From the NCBI RefSeq assembly GCF_001280595.1, contig NZ_LITU01000051.1, forward strand, positions 21,606-85,605: a stretch of 64,000 bases of DNA, written 5' to 3'. This DNA is from Paenibacillus xylanivorans (GTDB lineage: Bacteria; Bacillota; Bacilli; Paenibacillales; Paenibacillaceae). Below, one piece after another: positions 45,130-53,211 of the stretch. The position numbers and the translations under genes were made by a program. A model generated the notes under the pieces. That model was not told where the DNA came from. It ran no database searches and saw only the letters and a program-made list of their open reading frames with translations. The first letter of the stretch is position 1. Each line of letters begins with the position of its first letter.

Positions 45130-45891
45130 ATGAAATTGGATCTTACAGGTAAAACGGCCCTGGTGACTGGAGCAACTGGTCAATTAGGAAGGGTCATCGC
45201 TCGTACGTTGGCAGACTGTGGTGCAAATCTCGCGCTGCATTACATAAATAATGAAACGAAGGCAAGAGAGCTTCAAGATGAGATCGAAGCCATCGGTCGG
45301 AAAACGGTCATTGTTCAGGGCGATATTACGAAGCAGGATACGGCATTTCGGATGCGGGATGAAATTCAATCCAGCCTCGGAGATGTAGATATCGTAGTTG
45401 CCAATGCAGTCATCCAATATGCCTGGACAACGGTGCTGGAACAATCACCGGACGATTATATAAGCCAGTTCGAATCATGTGTGATGCAGAGTGTATATCT
45501 TGCCAAAGCGTTCATCCCTTATATGAAAGAAGCCAGAGCTGGTCGATTCATTGGTATCAATACGGAATGTGCGATGCAGAATTTTGCTACCCAGTCTGCA
45601 TATACGGCGGGAAAACGCGGCATGGACGGTTTGTACCGTGTGCTGGCGAAAGAGGTAGGCGAATATCAGATTACGGTCAACCAGGTTGCGCCTGGATGGA
45701 CGATCAGTGAGCGCGACCGCAACAGTGAGTCGGCACATGATGAGGGTTATATTCAAACGGTGCCGTTAAAACGCAGGGGAGAAGATCAGGAAATTGCCAA
45801 TGCTGTAGCATTTCTGGCATCCGACCTTTCCTCATTTATTACAGGAGCTTATATCCCGGTCAGTGGTGGCAATGTGATGCCTGCCATTTAA
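45130..45891 (+). CDS. SDR-family oxidoreductase
   Basis: 253 residues. NAD(P) motif ALVTGATGQLGRVIARTL, IVVANAVIQYAW in place of the usual NNAG, and YTAGKRG active site (Tyr-x3-Lys). The catalytic Ser normally 13 residues before Tyr is Thr here (GINTECAMQNF), so activity may be reduced or altered. ATG 45130 has AAAGGAGGGG upstream; the frame before it is non-coding. Substrate unknown. A strong terminator follows. Confidence 0.88.
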   Translation: MKLDLTGKTALVTGATGQLGRVIARTLADCGANLALHYINNETKARELQDEIEAIGRKTVIVQGDITKQDTAFRMRDEIQSSLGDVDIVVANAVIQYAWTTVLEQSPDDYISQFESCVMQSVYLAKAFIPYMKEARAGRFIGINTECAMQNFATQSAYTAGKRGMDGLYRVLAKEVGEYQITVNQVAPGWTISERDRNSESAHDEGYIQTVPLKRRGEDQEIANAVAFLASDLSSFITGAYIPVSGGNVMPAI

Positions 45892-45957
45892 TGTTGATTT
45901 ATTGATGTGAAAGAATTACTAAGTATGCAATGAACCGCTTTGTATACCATAGCAGAC

Positions 45958-45995
45958 AAAAATCCGTTTGTCAGTCCATGACAAGCGGATTTTTG
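45958..45995. terminator. rho-independent terminator
   Basis: AAAAATCCGTTTGTCA (45958-45973) pairs with TGACAAGCGGATTTTT (45979-45994) with one mismatch. Confidence 0.9.
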
Positions 45996-46116
45996 TATAT
46001 ATCCATAAATACATATGATTTTGTTTCTAATTTCAAAAGATTGGGGTAAAAGAATAGGTAGTTTAACGCGGTGGAAACATAACTCAAAATAAGCGAATAA
46101 AGGAGACCGACCTTTT

Positions 46117-47844
46117 ATGAAAAAAACAATTGCAGACGTTCTGGTCGAAGCACTATTGAACGCAGGCATCAAACGCATCTATGGTATCGTTGGAGACTCC
46201 TTGAATGCGGTACTCGATTCCATCCGTCGTTCGGGTAAAATTGAATGGATTCATGTACGCCATGAGGAGGTGGCTGCTTTTGCGGCCGGGGCAGATGCCC
46301 AAGTGAGCGGAAGTATCGCAGTATGTGCGGGCAGTAGCGGTCCGGGAAACATGCACTTGATTAATGGTTTGTATGACTGTCATCGGAACCGAGTGCCGGT
46401 ACTTGCCATCGCTGCTCATATTCCGAGTGATGAAATCGGGAGTGAGTATTTTCAGGCGACTCATCCAGAGTATTTATTTCAGGAATGCAGTCATTATTGC
46501 GAGGTCATTACAACAGCCAAACAGATGCCACGTTCCTTTACAATGGCGATGCAGACCGCAGTTGCGCGTTCAGGCGTATCCGTCATTATATTACCAGGGG
46601 ATGTAGCGGCTTTAGAAGCGGCTGATCTGCCTGTACCGGAGCATGTATATCATCCCACACACCCTGTTGTACATCCGTCTGAGCCTGAACTGCAGAAACT
46701 GGCGGAGTTTTTGAATCAAGGCAAAAAAATCACTTTGCTGTGCGGGGCAGGTTGCGCTGGTGCGCGTGAACCTCTCATGCAGCTCTGTGATCGCTTGAAA
46801 TCCCCTATGGTTATTGCACTGCGAGGCAAGGAGTATCTGGAGTACGATAACCCGTATTCGGTGGGCCTCACGGGATTAATCGGGTATTCCTCCGGTTATC
46901 ATGCCATGATGGACTGTGATGTGCTTTTGATGCTGGGAACAGATTTTCCATACCGTCAATTCTTCCCGGAAGATGCGGTTGTGCTTCAAGTGGATATTCA
47001 GTCTTCACACCTTGGTCGCCGTACAAAGCTGGATTATGGAGTGTGCGGTGACGTGAAGGCCACCATTGAAACATTATTACCTTATCTGACAGAAGAGCAT
47101 AGTGACAAACATTTGCATAAAAGTGTGGAACGTTACGAGAAAGTTCGCAAAGAATTGGATGAACTCGCCGTTGGGAAACCCGGAAAAACGCCAATTCATC
47201 CTCAGTATTTAACCAAGGTCATCAGCGATGCTGCAGCAGATAATGCGATCTTCACATGCGATGTAGGTACACCTACCGTATGGGCGGCTCGCTACATTGA
47301 AATGAGTCGCAATCGCCGATTGTTGGGTTCATTCAGTCATGGCACCATGGCGAATGCTCTTCCGCAGGCGATTGGAGCGCAGGTGTCTGATCCGGGGAGA
47401 CAAGTCATATCCTTGTCCGGTGATGGCGGCATCGCCATGCTGATGGGTGATCTTCTGACGCTTAAACAGCATAATCTCCCCATTAAAGTTGTCGTGTTTA
47501 ACAATGGAGCACTCAGTTTTGTTGAACTGGAGATGAAAGCTGCCGGATTACTTGAATCGGGTACCGAGCTTGTGAATCCGAACTTTGCCATGGTAGCTCA
47601 AGCGATGGGTCTGGAGGGAATACGGGTTGAAGATCCGGCTGATCTGGAAGGGGCTGTAGAGCGTGCATTGCAGCATGATGGTCCTGTTCTGATTGATGTT
47701 GTGGTGAACCGGCAGGAGTTGTCCCTGCCTCCGAAGATTAATATAAAACAGGCCGAAGGCTTCACCTTATGGATGATGAAGGCGGTGTTGAATGGACGTG
47801 GAGATGAGCTGATCGAGCTGGCAAAAACCAATTTGCTTAGATAA
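46117..47844 (+). CDS. pyruvate oxidase / quinone-dependent pyruvate dehydrogenase-like TPP enzyme
   Basis: 575 residues with three TPP-enzyme domains. TPP-activating Glu in WIHVRHEEVAAFAAGADA, central FAD/nucleotide domain with ITLLCGAGCAGAREPLMQL, and TPP/Mg motif GDGGIAMLMGDLLTLKQHNLPIKVVVFNN. It resembles PoxB of E. coli and YdaP of B. subtilis, which decarboxylate pyruvate to acetate with electrons to quinone; members with oxygen as acceptor also exist. GGAGA precedes the ATG. The C-terminal segment (GFTLWMMKAVLNGRGDELIELA) resembles the amphipathic lipid-binding helix of PoxB. Single gene. Confidence 0.9.
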   Translation: MKKTIADVLVEALLNAGIKRIYGIVGDSLNAVLDSIRRSGKIEWIHVRHEEVAAFAAGADAQVSGSIAVCAGSSGPGNMHLINGLYDCHRNRVPVLAIAAHIPSDEIGSEYFQATHPEYLFQECSHYCEVITTAKQMPRSFTMAMQTAVARSGVSVIILPGDVAALEAADLPVPEHVYHPTHPVVHPSEPELQKLAEFLNQGKKITLLCGAGCAGAREPLMQLCDRLKSPMVIALRGKEYLEYDNPYSVGLTGLIGYSSGYHAMMDCDVLLMLGTDFPYRQFFPEDAVVLQVDIQSSHLGRRTKLDYGVCGDVKATIETLLPYLTEEHSDKHLHKSVERYEKVRKELDELAVGKPGKTPIHPQYLTKVISDAAADNAIFTCDVGTPTVWAARYIEMSRNRRLLGSFSHGTMANALPQAIGAQVSDPGRQVISLSGDGGIAMLMGDLLTLKQHNLPIKVVVFNNGALSFVELEMKAAGLLESGTELVNPNFAMVAQAMGLEGIRVEDPADLEGAVERALQHDGPVLIDVVVNRQELSLPPKINIKQAEGFTLWMMKAVLNGRGDELIELAKTNLLR

Positions 47845-48001
47845 GTCTTACGTTCGTCTTAGCATTAACGCACCATGTTGAACTATCCAAAAAGAAGGGG
47901 AACGTTCACCCTTTTATTAAGGAGTTCTCCTTTCTGAGATGTTTAGTATGTGATGAATTTTGCTGTAACCGCACAATAAGACATCCATCAAAATGAATAA
48001 G

Positions 48002-48041
48002 AAAGAGAGGCTACTGTAATGTCAACAGTGCCTCTCTTTTT
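48002..48041. terminator. bidirectional rho-independent terminator
   Basis: AAAGAGAGG (48002-48010) pairs with CCTCTCTTT (48031-48039), with inner ACTGT/ACAGT. Confidence 0.88.
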
Positions 48042-48076
48042 GCGTGTTACCATTGTTATTCTAGAGCTCAGCTACA

Positions 48077-49258
48077 TCATGCCACATTGGAAGAATCGGT
48101 CTGTGCTGCACGGACACTCGCCGGACGGTAGGCAAGAATGATAATAATCATGGCAATCACCACCCCTACAGCTCCAATCCAGGTGATGGATGACAACGAA
48201 ACTGCACTTACGGCGATTCCTCCAATACCGGCACCGGCAGCCATCGCGAGTTGCATAACCGAACTGTTCAGACTCAGCATAATCCCGGACGATTCCGGAG
48301 CCATCGTCACCAGATTATATTGCTGTGTTGGACCGGAAGACCAGGCGGAAAAGGACCACAGAATCAGTACAATGAAGATGGCCACGCCAGAATGAGCCGT
48401 GACATTCAGCATAAGCAAACTTACGACATGCAAAGCCATTCCCAGGATGAGTGTTCGCTTTACTCCCATACGATCGGCGCCGTACCCTCCAGATTTGGAA
48501 CCAATCAGACTTGCGATACCAAAAGCCAGCAAAGCGGAACTTAACAACGTTTCGCTCATGCCCGCAACAGATACCAGGTAAGGTGAAATGTAGGTATAGG
48601 CAATGGAATAGCCTCCTAACCAGAAAAAGCTGACAAGCAGCGCAAATCCGATACGAGGTTGCTTAAGCAGGGCTAATTGTTTTTTCAAAGGAACCGGTGC
48701 TTCGCCTTCAGACGGCGGGATCGTAATTGAAATAACCATCATGGCCATGACACCCAGAATCGCGATACCTGCAAAAATAAGTTTCCAATCCCAAGCTGCA
48801 GCAACCATTCTTCCCAGTGGAACTCCCACGATCAAGGACGCTGTAAATCCGGTAATGACCGTTGCGATGGAGCTGGCCTGTTTGCCCACAGCCGCTATTT
48901 TGGCAGCGACGGTCAAGGATGTCACAACGACGACGCCGGCTCCAAGAGCCATCAAGACTCGTGCGGCGATGAACAGTCCATATCCGGGCAGCAGGTAGGC
49001 CAAGACGTTACCTATGACAAAAAGTCCAAGGAAGTAGAGCAGCAGTTTGCGTCGGTCCATTCGAGATGTTAATGCGATAATGATGGGCGTACCGAGCGCG
49101 TAAACGAGTGAAAAGATCGTAATCAGCTGTCCTGCAGCAATTAATGATATATTCATGGTGTCAGAGATCCTGTCCAGAATGCCCGCAATAACATATTCGG
49201 AGGTCCCTACAAGAAAACTGACCAAGGCGAGAACATAGATTTTCCATGTGTTAGACAT
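48077..49258 (-). CDS. MFS exporter, DHA1 (AraJ/arabinose-efflux-like) family
   Basis: 393 residues with 12 predicted membrane segments. Motif A-like ALTSRMDRRKLLLYFLGLFVIG between segments 2 and 3 and VPLGRMVAAAWDWKLIF (motif C region) place it in the drug:H+ antiporter-1 group. The start is taken at the ATG at 49256-49258, 9-10 bases after AGAGGT; ATG 49264 is closer than usual. Downstream of an ArsR gene on the same strand, with similar palindromes before both genes, so it is probably derepressed by the ArsR ligand. Substrate unknown. Confidence 0.9.
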   Translation of the reverse strand: MSNTWKIYVLALVSFLVGTSEYVIAGILDRISDTMNISLIAAGQLITIFSLVYALGTPIIIALTSRMDRRKLLLYFLGLFVIGNVLAYLLPGYGLFIAARVLMALGAGVVVVTSLTVAAKIAAVGKQASSIATVITGFTASLIVGVPLGRMVAAAWDWKLIFAGIAILGVMAMMVISITIPPSEGEAPVPLKKQLALLKQPRIGFALLVSFFWLGGYSIAYTYISPYLVSVAGMSETLLSSALLAFGIASLIGSKSGGYGADRMGVKRTLILGMALHVVSLLMLNVTAHSGVAIFIVLILWSFSAWSSGPTQQYNLVTMAPESSGIMLSLNSSVMQLAMAAGAGIGGIAVSAVSLSSITWIGAVGVVIAMIIIILAYRPASVRAAQTDSSNVA

Positions 49259-49289
49259 GAGCATATAACCTCTTTCCAATTATAATTAT

Positions 49290-49313
49290 TATATTTTTAG
49301 AAATATAGAAATA
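49290..49313. promoter_or_regulatory. ArsR-type operator candidate before the MFS gene
   Basis: TTTTTAGAAATATAGAAATA shares the TATAGAAATA word with 49482-49505 and lies about 32 bases before the MFS start. Confidence 0.45.
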
Positions 49314-49481
49314 AAGACGAGAGAATGTGAAAACAAAATTACTAATACACCAATGAAGTAAGGTAGTGTATTTAATCCATCAAATGTACCGGAATGTTTT
49401 GGCGAAAGGATAGTATTCGACTACGGTGAGTCTCTGCGGTCCAATTCGAAAACACAATGTATGATTGTTATTTCTGTATTT

Positions 49482-49505
49482 ATATTTCTAGAATTATAGA
49501 AATAT
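49482..49505. promoter_or_regulatory. ArsR-type palindrome between MFS and ArsR genes
   Basis: 24-base inverted repeat, left arm ATATTTCTA and right arm TAGAAATAT around GAATTA; the best of three related sites. Confidence 0.6.
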
Positions 49506-49517
49506 AAAGCAAAAATT

Positions 49518-49802
49518 TTATCTCGTCAACAGATAAGGAGCGAATCTCAGTACAGTATCCGTATTCAAGCTGTAATAAATATACGTGCCTTTCTTTTGTG
49601 ATGTCAACAAACCACAATCGGATAGTTGCTTCAGGTGATGAGATAAAGTGGAGAGCGCTACTGTTACAAGGCGATTTTCCAGATCAGCAGGACACAGGTT
49701 GCTTTCACCCGAAAGGATCTGAATGATTTTATAACGCGTTTGTTCGCCCAAAGCTTTATGAATTTTGACAGCCTGTTCAGTTTCAATTGAATGGGGTACC
49801 AT
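49518..49802 (-). CDS. ArsR-family regulator
   Basis: 94 residues starting at the ATG at 49800-49802, 9 bases after AAAGGA; ATG 49820 is also in frame but lacks a good site. Winged helix: KIHKALGEQTRYKIIQILSGESNLC, recognition helix VALSTLSHHLKQLSDCGLLTSQKKG. Two cysteines (in NLCPAD and SDCGLL) do not form the ELCVCDL metal box, so a metal ligand is not assured. Adjacent MFS exporter and three related palindromes suggest a local resistance-type circuit. Confidence 0.9.
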   Translation of the reverse strand: MVPHSIETEQAVKIHKALGEQTRYKIIQILSGESNLCPADLENRLVTVALSTLSHHLKQLSDCGLLTSQKKGTYIYYSLNTDTVLRFAPYLLTR

Positions 49803-49830
49803 CAGAATCGGTCCTTTCATCTTTATTTCT

Positions 49831-49853
49831 TATTTCTATAAATATTGAAATAA
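49831..49853. promoter_or_regulatory. ArsR-type operator candidate before arsR
   Basis: TATTTCTATAAATATTGAAA overlaps the likely arsR promoter, 29 bases before its start; arms TTATTTC/GAAATAA. Related to the sites at 49482-49505 and 49290-49313. Confidence 0.5.
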
Positions 49854-49897
49854 CTTTATCATGCCTTTGACGAAAAGTAAACTCCCCACGAAAATTA

Positions 49898-49932
49898 TTG
49901 CTTTCAGTCAGAAACGTATCAACTGAAAGCAA
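49898..49932 (-). terminator. hairpin after the L7/L12-like gene
   Basis: Perfect 11-base arms TTGCTTTCAGT (49898-49908) and ACTGAAAGCAA (49922-49932); on the minus strand it is followed by TAATTTTCG, a modest terminator tail. Confidence 0.65.
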
Positions 49933-49974
49933 CAATCTTTGCAGAAAGTCGGGAAATCTATCTAATCTCACTAC

Positions 49975-50319
49975 TTATAGTCGTTCAAGAGACTCGACGT
50001 ATTCCTTGGCATCTTTCAACGACAGGTTTCTGGCTTCACGAGCCTTTTTGATTGCAATTATTTTCTTGCCCTGTTGTGCAAGTGCCTGCAACTCTTTATC
50101 AAGTTCAGTCAGATCAGCCTGTGACAGTGGAGGTGGAGACACATTCACAGAAGAAGCATTATAACTGAGATGGGAATGTACGGTACTGCCTGAACCATTC
50201 TCCAGACGCTCAACATCCCTTTTCAATTCATTCAGCTGGGTCTGCAGGCTGATGACGCGAACCAATAAGATGAGAATAAGAAGTAAAAAAACGACTAAAA
50301 CAATGGTGTTTATTTCCAT
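49975..50319 (-). CDS. membrane-anchored protein with ribosomal L7/L12 C-terminal-like domain
   Basis: 114 residues. One N-terminal membrane segment (IVLVVFLLLILILLVRVISL), a short coiled coil (LQTQLNELKRDVERLENG), a linker, and a C-terminal helix-turn region (GKKIIAIKKAREARNLSLKD then AKEYVESL) that closely resembles the L7/L12 C-terminal domain that contacts translation factors. The domain is truncated compared with L7/L12. Function unknown; perhaps it binds translation GTPases or other partners at the membrane. It precedes no obvious partner gene. Confidence 0.75.
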   Translation of the reverse strand: MEINTIVLVVFLLLILILLVRVISLQTQLNELKRDVERLENGSGSTVHSHLSYNASSVNVSPPPLSQADLTELDKELQALAQQGKKIIAIKKAREARNLSLKDAKEYVESLERL

Positions 50320-50358
50320 ACAGCCAGGTGCCTCGCTTTCCTTGCTCCAAATACATTT

Positions 50359-51549
50359 CTATTTAAGCTGTACCGGTATTTCCTTAACACCGCGAACAAT
50401 CATGCCAGGTCTCCATTCAAGTTCATTAACATCCGCCTGAAGCTGCATATCGGGAAAGCGGCGAATTAACGTGTTAATGGCAATCTCACCTTCCAGTCGC
50501 GCGAGGGGGGCTCCCAGACAGAGATGAATGCCTTTGCCAAATGCCAAATGGGCGCTCTTCTCACGAGTGATGTCAAACACATCCGCATCCTTAAATTTCG
50601 CTTCGTCCCGATTGGCTGAATCCAGCGCAACAATAACAAGCTCACCTTCAGCTATGTGATGTCCATGAAATTCAATGTCTTCTGATGCCCAGCGGGACGT
50701 ACTGAATTCAACTGGACCGTTATAGCGCAGCATTTCTTCAACAGCCTTATGGATTAACTCGGGCTGCTTGATCAAGAGCTCGCGTTGCTCGGGGTGCTCC
50801 AGTAGGGCAAGTACACCATTACCAATCAAATTAACGGTTGTTTCATGTCCGGCGATGATTAGCAGAGCGACAACACCAAGCAGTTCCTTTTCAGTAAGCT
50901 GTTCACCTGATTCTTCTGCCACAACGAGCTGGCTGATCAGATCGTCGCCCGGCTGCTCACGTACTTTGGCAAACCAGGCATTCAGGTAATCAATGAACTC
51001 TTTGGCATGCTTCTCAAACACTTCGGAATTTTCCTCGCTTGTCGCGTCGATGATGGAATTCGACCACAGACGAAATTTGTCCTGATCTTCAAGAGGTACA
51101 CCGAGAATTTCGCTGATTACAATAATCGGTAACGGAAAAGCGAACTCATCGATCAGATTCATCTTGTCCTGGGATTTAAGATTATCCAGAAGATCGTCAG
51201 CAATATCCTGAATATGGCTTCTCATGCCCTCAATCAGCCTTGGAGTGAAGGCCTTCTGTACAAGTCCACGCAACCTACGATGATCGGGCGGATCGGAAAA
51301 AAGCATGTTATGCACAAAAATATTATCTTGATCCGGTCCGTAACGTTTAATGACATCCTTGCTGAAGCGATTATCTTTCAACACCTCGACCGCATCCTCA
51401 TATTGGGTAATAATCCAACCGAAATCACCATGAGGGAACAGGACTCTGTGAATGGGATCATTTTGTCTCAGCTTTTCATATACCGGGTAAGGATTCTGTG
51501 TAAATTCTCGGGTGAAAAACTCAGGCTTTGAAGTCTCATTTGTACTCAA
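50359..51549 (-). CDS. cytochrome P450 (CYP107-like)
   Basis: 396 residues. Heme-thiolate loop LAFGKGIHLCLGAPLARLEG with Cys344, oxygen-activation helix VALLIIAGHETTVNLIG, and the EEMLR (ExxR) motif. Soluble bacterial class, close in type to Bacillus BioI/YjiB. The start is TTG at 51547-51549, 9 bases after GAGAGGAG; the conserved N-terminus (PEFFTREFTQNPYPVYEKLR) follows directly and no ATG fits. No ferredoxin or reductase gene adjoins it. Substrate unknown. Confidence 0.95.
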   Translation of the reverse strand: MSTNETSKPEFFTREFTQNPYPVYEKLRQNDPIHRVLFPHGDFGWIITQYEDAVEVLKDNRFSKDVIKRYGPDQDNIFVHNMLFSDPPDHRRLRGLVQKAFTPRLIEGMRSHIQDIADDLLDNLKSQDKMNLIDEFAFPLPIIVISEILGVPLEDQDKFRLWSNSIIDATSEENSEVFEKHAKEFIDYLNAWFAKVREQPGDDLISQLVVAEESGEQLTEKELLGVVALLIIAGHETTVNLIGNGVLALLEHPEQRELLIKQPELIHKAVEEMLRYNGPVEFSTSRWASEDIEFHGHHIAEGELVIVALDSANRDEAKFKDADVFDITREKSAHLAFGKGIHLCLGAPLARLEGEIAINTLIRRFPDMQLQADVNELEWRPGMIVRGVKEIPVQLK

Positions 51550-52110
51550 ATGGTTAATCTCCTCTCATCAACAGCTCGTAATGTTACGCATCTTATCTAA
51601 GGGATCATATGTTAATTTCGGTGGCTTCATACGAAAAGCCTGCACCATCTATATATTCAATATTGGAGCGATTGAAACCTTGTTTTTGACTAACAAATAT
51701 GGTATGAAAGGCTACATATTTCAAATAGAATAGCCCATGGAAACAGAGATACAATCAATAGTGATTGGACACACAGACTGCTTGGCTGTATTTTTGTGAG
51801 ATTGGACTTAATCTGCTTGAACCATATTAGGGATCGGTTAATGATACATAGGGACGTATGGCCTATAATATGAAGTTTTCTTCAACTACAACGTGGATTC
51901 AAATTAGTTTTGAATCCAGTCGTCATGATGCAATGATATAAGTAATTCACAATTGTGCTATGAACCATGTCCACGGACTTATGAAGAATGCTGATAAGAA
52001 GGACGTTTCAACCATTTTTATCGATTTCTTCGTTCGTTGAAAGGCCCCTGTGATAAAATAGCACTAATAAGAACATACGATCTGTTTGTATGAGAGGAGA
52101 AACCTTGACG
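51550..52110. other. long intergenic region upstream of the MoxR operon
   Basis: About 560 bases between divergent genes. It holds a perfect hairpin, GGATTCAAA (51895-51903) / TTTGAATCC (51909-51917), a TATAAT at 51874-51879 without a clear -35 partner, and a TAAAAT at 52054-52059. Small open frames here have no ribosome site. The region is AT-rich relative to neighbours and large for this genome, so control of the MoxR operon probably lies in it. Confidence 0.5.
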
Positions 52111-53211
52111 ATGGAGATACTTAAGCCACCTGCCGAGACATTATATGAGGCTGAATTAAGGGCACTGCGAGAGGAAGATACGAGAAAGCGTCCGCCACAC
52201 TGGCTATTGTCCCCAACGTATGTGCGTGATTTTATCATCGGCAGGGATAGGCCCGCCATATTGGACGGAGAAGAGGTCGCGATAACGAGGAAATTTTATG
52301 GCAACGATGTTCTAATTGAACGCGCAGTGGTGACACTGGCAGGCAACCGGGGATTGATGCTGGTAGGGGAACCCGGGACAGCCAAGACCATGCTCAGTGA
52401 ATTGCTGACCGCAGCCATTTCCGGAACCAGTCTGAACACGATTCAAGGTACGGCAGGTACAACCGAAGACATGATCAAATATTCATGGAATTATGCCATG
52501 CTGCTGGATAAAGGCCCATCCGAAGCGGCACTTGTTCCCTCACCGTTGTATAACGGAATGAAGAAGGGGATTCTTACCCGTTTTGAGGAGATTACTCGTT
52601 GTCCTGCTGAAGCACAGGATAGCCTGATCAGTATTCTGAGTGACAAGGTGATGAGTATTCCTGAACTGGACGGCGGTGTGCTGTTTGCCAAACCAGGGTT
52701 TAACGTGATCGCAACAGCCAACATTCGCGACAAGGGTGTAAATGAAATGAGTGGTGCCCTGAAGCGCCGTTTCAATTTTGAGACGATCAAACCGATTAGC
52801 AGCGTGAAAATGGAAGCCAAAATTATTGAATCCCAAGCGCGCAGTCTTTTATTACATAGCGGAATAGACACCGAAATTAATTCGGACGTGGTTGAATTGC
52901 TGGCCACGACATTTATGGAACTTCGCACCGGAATGACGCGGGAAGGTTACAAGCTGGATACTCCCCAAGCGTCCATGAGTACAGCTGAAGCCGTATCTGT
53001 ATATGTACAGAGTGCAATGACTTCGTATTATTACGAAGACAAGGGAATCGCGTTGGATCGGCTGGTGCAAAACATGCTGGGTACTATAGCAAAAGAAAGC
53101 GACAAGGATCTGTCCATTCTCAAAACCTACTTCTCCAAGGTTGTGAAGGAGCGTTCCAGAGAAGAGGGGATCTGGAAGGATTACTACGAGGAGAAGAAAT
53201 GGATCGGTTAA
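52111..53211 (+). CDS. MoxR-family AAA+ ATPase (YehL-like)
   Basis: 366 residues. Walker A GEPGTAKTMLSE at about residues 86-93; sensor 1 region NVIATANIRDKGVNEM near 198-213; arginine finger ALKRRFNFET near 215-224. At the Walker B position the sequence is GILTRFEEITRCP, with Phe-Glu-Glu where MoxR proteins usually have Asp-Glu. It is similar in type to E. coli YehL. The start is ATG 52111 or TTG 52105; AGAGGAG at 52093-52099 fits either. First of the operon; overlaps the next gene by 13 bases. MoxR ATPases act with VWA partners as chaperone-like machines. Confidence 0.92.
   Translation: MEILKPPAETLYEAELRALREEDTRKRPPHWLLSPTYVRDFIIGRDRPAILDGEEVAITRKFYGNDVLIERAVVTLAGNRGLMLVGEPGTAKTMLSELLTAAISGTSLNTIQGTAGTTEDMIKYSWNYAMLLDKGPSEAALVPSPLYNGMKKGILTRFEEITRCPAEAQDSLISILSDKVMSIPELDGGVLFAKPGFNVIATANIRDKGVNEMSGALKRRFNFETIKPISSVKMEAKIIESQARSLLLHSGIDTEINSDVVELLATTFMELRTGMTREGYKLDTPQASMSTAEAVSVYVQSAMTSYYYEDKGIALDRLVQNMLGTIAKESDKDLSILKTYFSKVVKERSREEGIWKDYYEEKKWIG

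Noticed and set aside
51512-51733. 73-codon plus-strand open frame upstream of the MoxR operon
   Set aside because: Begins inside the P450 gene on the opposite strand, has no ribosome site and no family resemblance.
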